From: Streptomyces gardneri
Lineage (GTDB): Bacteria; Actinomycetota; Actinomycetes; Streptomycetales; Streptomycetaceae
Assembly: GCF_006539185.1 (NCBI RefSeq)
Contig: NZ_BJMN01000027.1
Location: 62,001-126,000, forward strand
Reading direction: 5' to 3'
Length of the DNA stretch: 64,000 nucleotides
The translations under genes were made by a program, and so were the position numbers. Positions 63,082 through 64,000 of the stretch are shown piece after piece. Within the stretch, counting starts at the first letter, position 1, and the number at the start of each line of letters is the position of its first letter. The notes under the pieces were generated by a model. The model saw only the letters and a list, made by a program, of their open reading frames with translations, ran no database searches and was not told where the DNA came from.

Positions 63082-63327
63082 ACCCGGCAGGGGTGTGGTG
63101 CTGCCGGAGAGGGCTCGGTGCAGCGCCCGGGCCGCCGCGGGGTCGGGCGCAGCCCGATGGGGTGGGCCCGGCCGAGCCGCTGCGGGGGTCGGGGCGACGC
63201 CCCGATCCGGCATGGCGACGCCGTCACAGGGGGCGCAGCCCAGCGGGGTGCAGGCCCCTGGGGTCCGCTCCGCCCCCGGCGGGGTTTCGGGAAGGGGTGG
63301 GGTGGGGGAACCGACCGCCCCGGCCCA

Positions 63328-64000
63328 CTACCGCCGCAGCCGCGCCGCCCGAGCCACCGCCACCACTGCCTTCTCCAGGGCGTACTCCGGGTCGTCGCCC
63401 CCGCCCTTCACCCCCGCGTCCGCCTCCGCGATCGCCCGCAGCGCGAGGGACACCCCGTCCGGGGTCCAGCCCCGCATCTGCTGGCGCACGCGGTCGATCT
63501 TCCAGGGCGGCATGCCCAGCTCCCGGGCCAGATCCGCCGGCCGCCCGCCCCGCGCGGAAGAGAGCTTGCCGATCGCCCGTACGCCCTGCGCCAGCGCGCT
63601 GGTGATGAGCACCGGCGCCACCCCGGTCGAGAGCGACCAGCGCAGCGCCTCCAGGGCCTCCGCCGCGCGCCCCTCCACGGCCCTGTCGGCCACGTTGAAG
63701 GACGAGGCCTCCGCGCGGCCGGTGTAGTAGCGCCCGACGACCGCCTCGTCGATCGTTCCGTCGACGTCCGCCGTCAGCTGCGCGCACGCGGACGCCAGCT
63801 CCCGCAGGTCGCTGCCGATCGAGTCCACCAGCGCCTGGCACGCCTCCGGAGTCGCCGCGCGCCCGAGCGCCCGGAACTCCTGCCGGACGAAGGTCAGCCG
63901 CTCCGCCGGCTTCGTCGTCTTCGGGCAGGCCACCTCCCGCGCGCCCGCCTTCCGCGCCGCGTCGAGCAGGCCCTTGCCCTTCGCGCCGCCGGCGTGGAGC
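63328..64000 (-). CDS. holA: DNA polymerase III subunit delta (3' part, runs off the window)
   Basis: The C-terminal 224 or so residues of HolA, the clamp-loader delta subunit that opens the sliding clamp. The frame is open to the right edge; an internal GTG at 63933 is not the true start. Recognisable segments are KTTKPAERLTFVRQEFRALGRAATPEACQALVDSIGSDLRELASACAQL, FNVADRAVEGRAAEALEALRWSLSTGVAPVLITSALAQGVRAIGKLSSARGG, and ELGMPPWKIDRVRQQMRGW. The N-terminal AAA+-like domain lies beyond the window. The protein ends AAVARAARLRR-like in the last codons (ARAARLRR, stop at 63328). Confidence 0.88.
   Translation of the reverse strand, partial: LHAGGAKGKGLLDAARKAGAREVACPKTTKPAERLTFVRQEFRALGRAATPEACQALVDSIGSDLRELASACAQLTADVDGTIDEAVVGRYYTGRAEASSFNVADRAVEGRAAEALEALRWSLSTGVAPVLITSALAQGVRAIGKLSSARGGRPADLARELGMPPWKIDRVRQQMRGWTPDGVSLALRAIAEADAGVKGGGDDPEYALEKAVVAVARAARLRR

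Larger units (their letters stand above)
62789..63327. other. 539-bp intergenic region with terminator, tandem repeats and GC-rich repeats
   Basis: No gene is supported here. It holds the rpsT terminator (62909-62953), a 26-bp tandem repeat (63030-63081) and GC-rich repeats further on (gggcgcagccc...ggggtg at 63145-63164 and again at 63231-63250, with a palindrome tcggggcg/cgccccga at 63189-63205). The right end abuts the holA stop codon. Confidence 0.6.

Overview
The window is high-GC actinobacterial DNA, almost certainly a Streptomyces chromosome. The signs are strong G/C bias at third codon positions, many GTG starts, XRE-DUF397 gene pairs, Zur- and CIRCE-type operators, and a gene order (dusB, glyS, zinc uptake genes and zur, uppS, recO, leuA, era, CNNM, ybeY, phoH, rnz, rsmE, hrcA-dnaJ, hemW, fadD, lepA, rpsT, holA) that I recall as the conserved core order of streptomycetes. 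No tRNA, rRNA, CRISPR array, insertion sequence or prophage was seen. Starts were chosen from ribosome binding sites and family knowledge, so some differ from the longest open frame.

Left part (1-16 kb): dusB; a divergent XRE regulator/MFS exporter pair; a small DUF6243 protein; an aldo/keto reductase with a TetR regulator; a VC0807-type membrane protein; glyS; the zinc uptake operon with zur, preceded by a promoter that looks leaderless and Zur-controlled; then YcxB-like, uppS and recO; and a CocE-like hydrolase.

Middle (16-36 kb) is more accessory: an XRE-DUF5753/DUF397 module with two divergent small genes; an FprA-like reductase behind an iron-box-like site; a LuxR regulator whose start codon abuts a 20-bp hairpin; an FAD-linked oxidase; a TerB-like protein; a LAxTG sortase substrate; leuA with a Leu-rich leader peptide; a protealysin-type M4 protease with its emfourin-like inhibitor; secreted proteins; an AraC regulator; era; and a surface cluster resembling the WxL/DUF916 systems of Firmicutes.

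Right part (36-64 kb): a cytidine-deaminase-like protein lacking its zinc ligands; a second XRE/MFS pair whose shared promoter carries a 10-bp tandem repeat; a run of RNA and stress genes (CNNM, ybeY, phoH, pfkB kinase); a third MFS; a methyltransferase; an adenosine/adenine deaminase; rnz; HIT; a TPR-membrane protein/AAA+ ATPase pair; rsmE; nitronate monooxygenase; dnaJ-hrcA with a CIRCE element; DUF3097; hemW; fadD; lepA; rpsT; and the 3' part of holA at the right edge. No wholly new defence or biosynthetic system is evident. The most unusual items are the WxL-like surface locus placed between era and the deaminase-like gene, the repeat-laden XRE/MFS operator, the degenerate deaminase, the AAA+/TPR pair and several regulatory hairpins.
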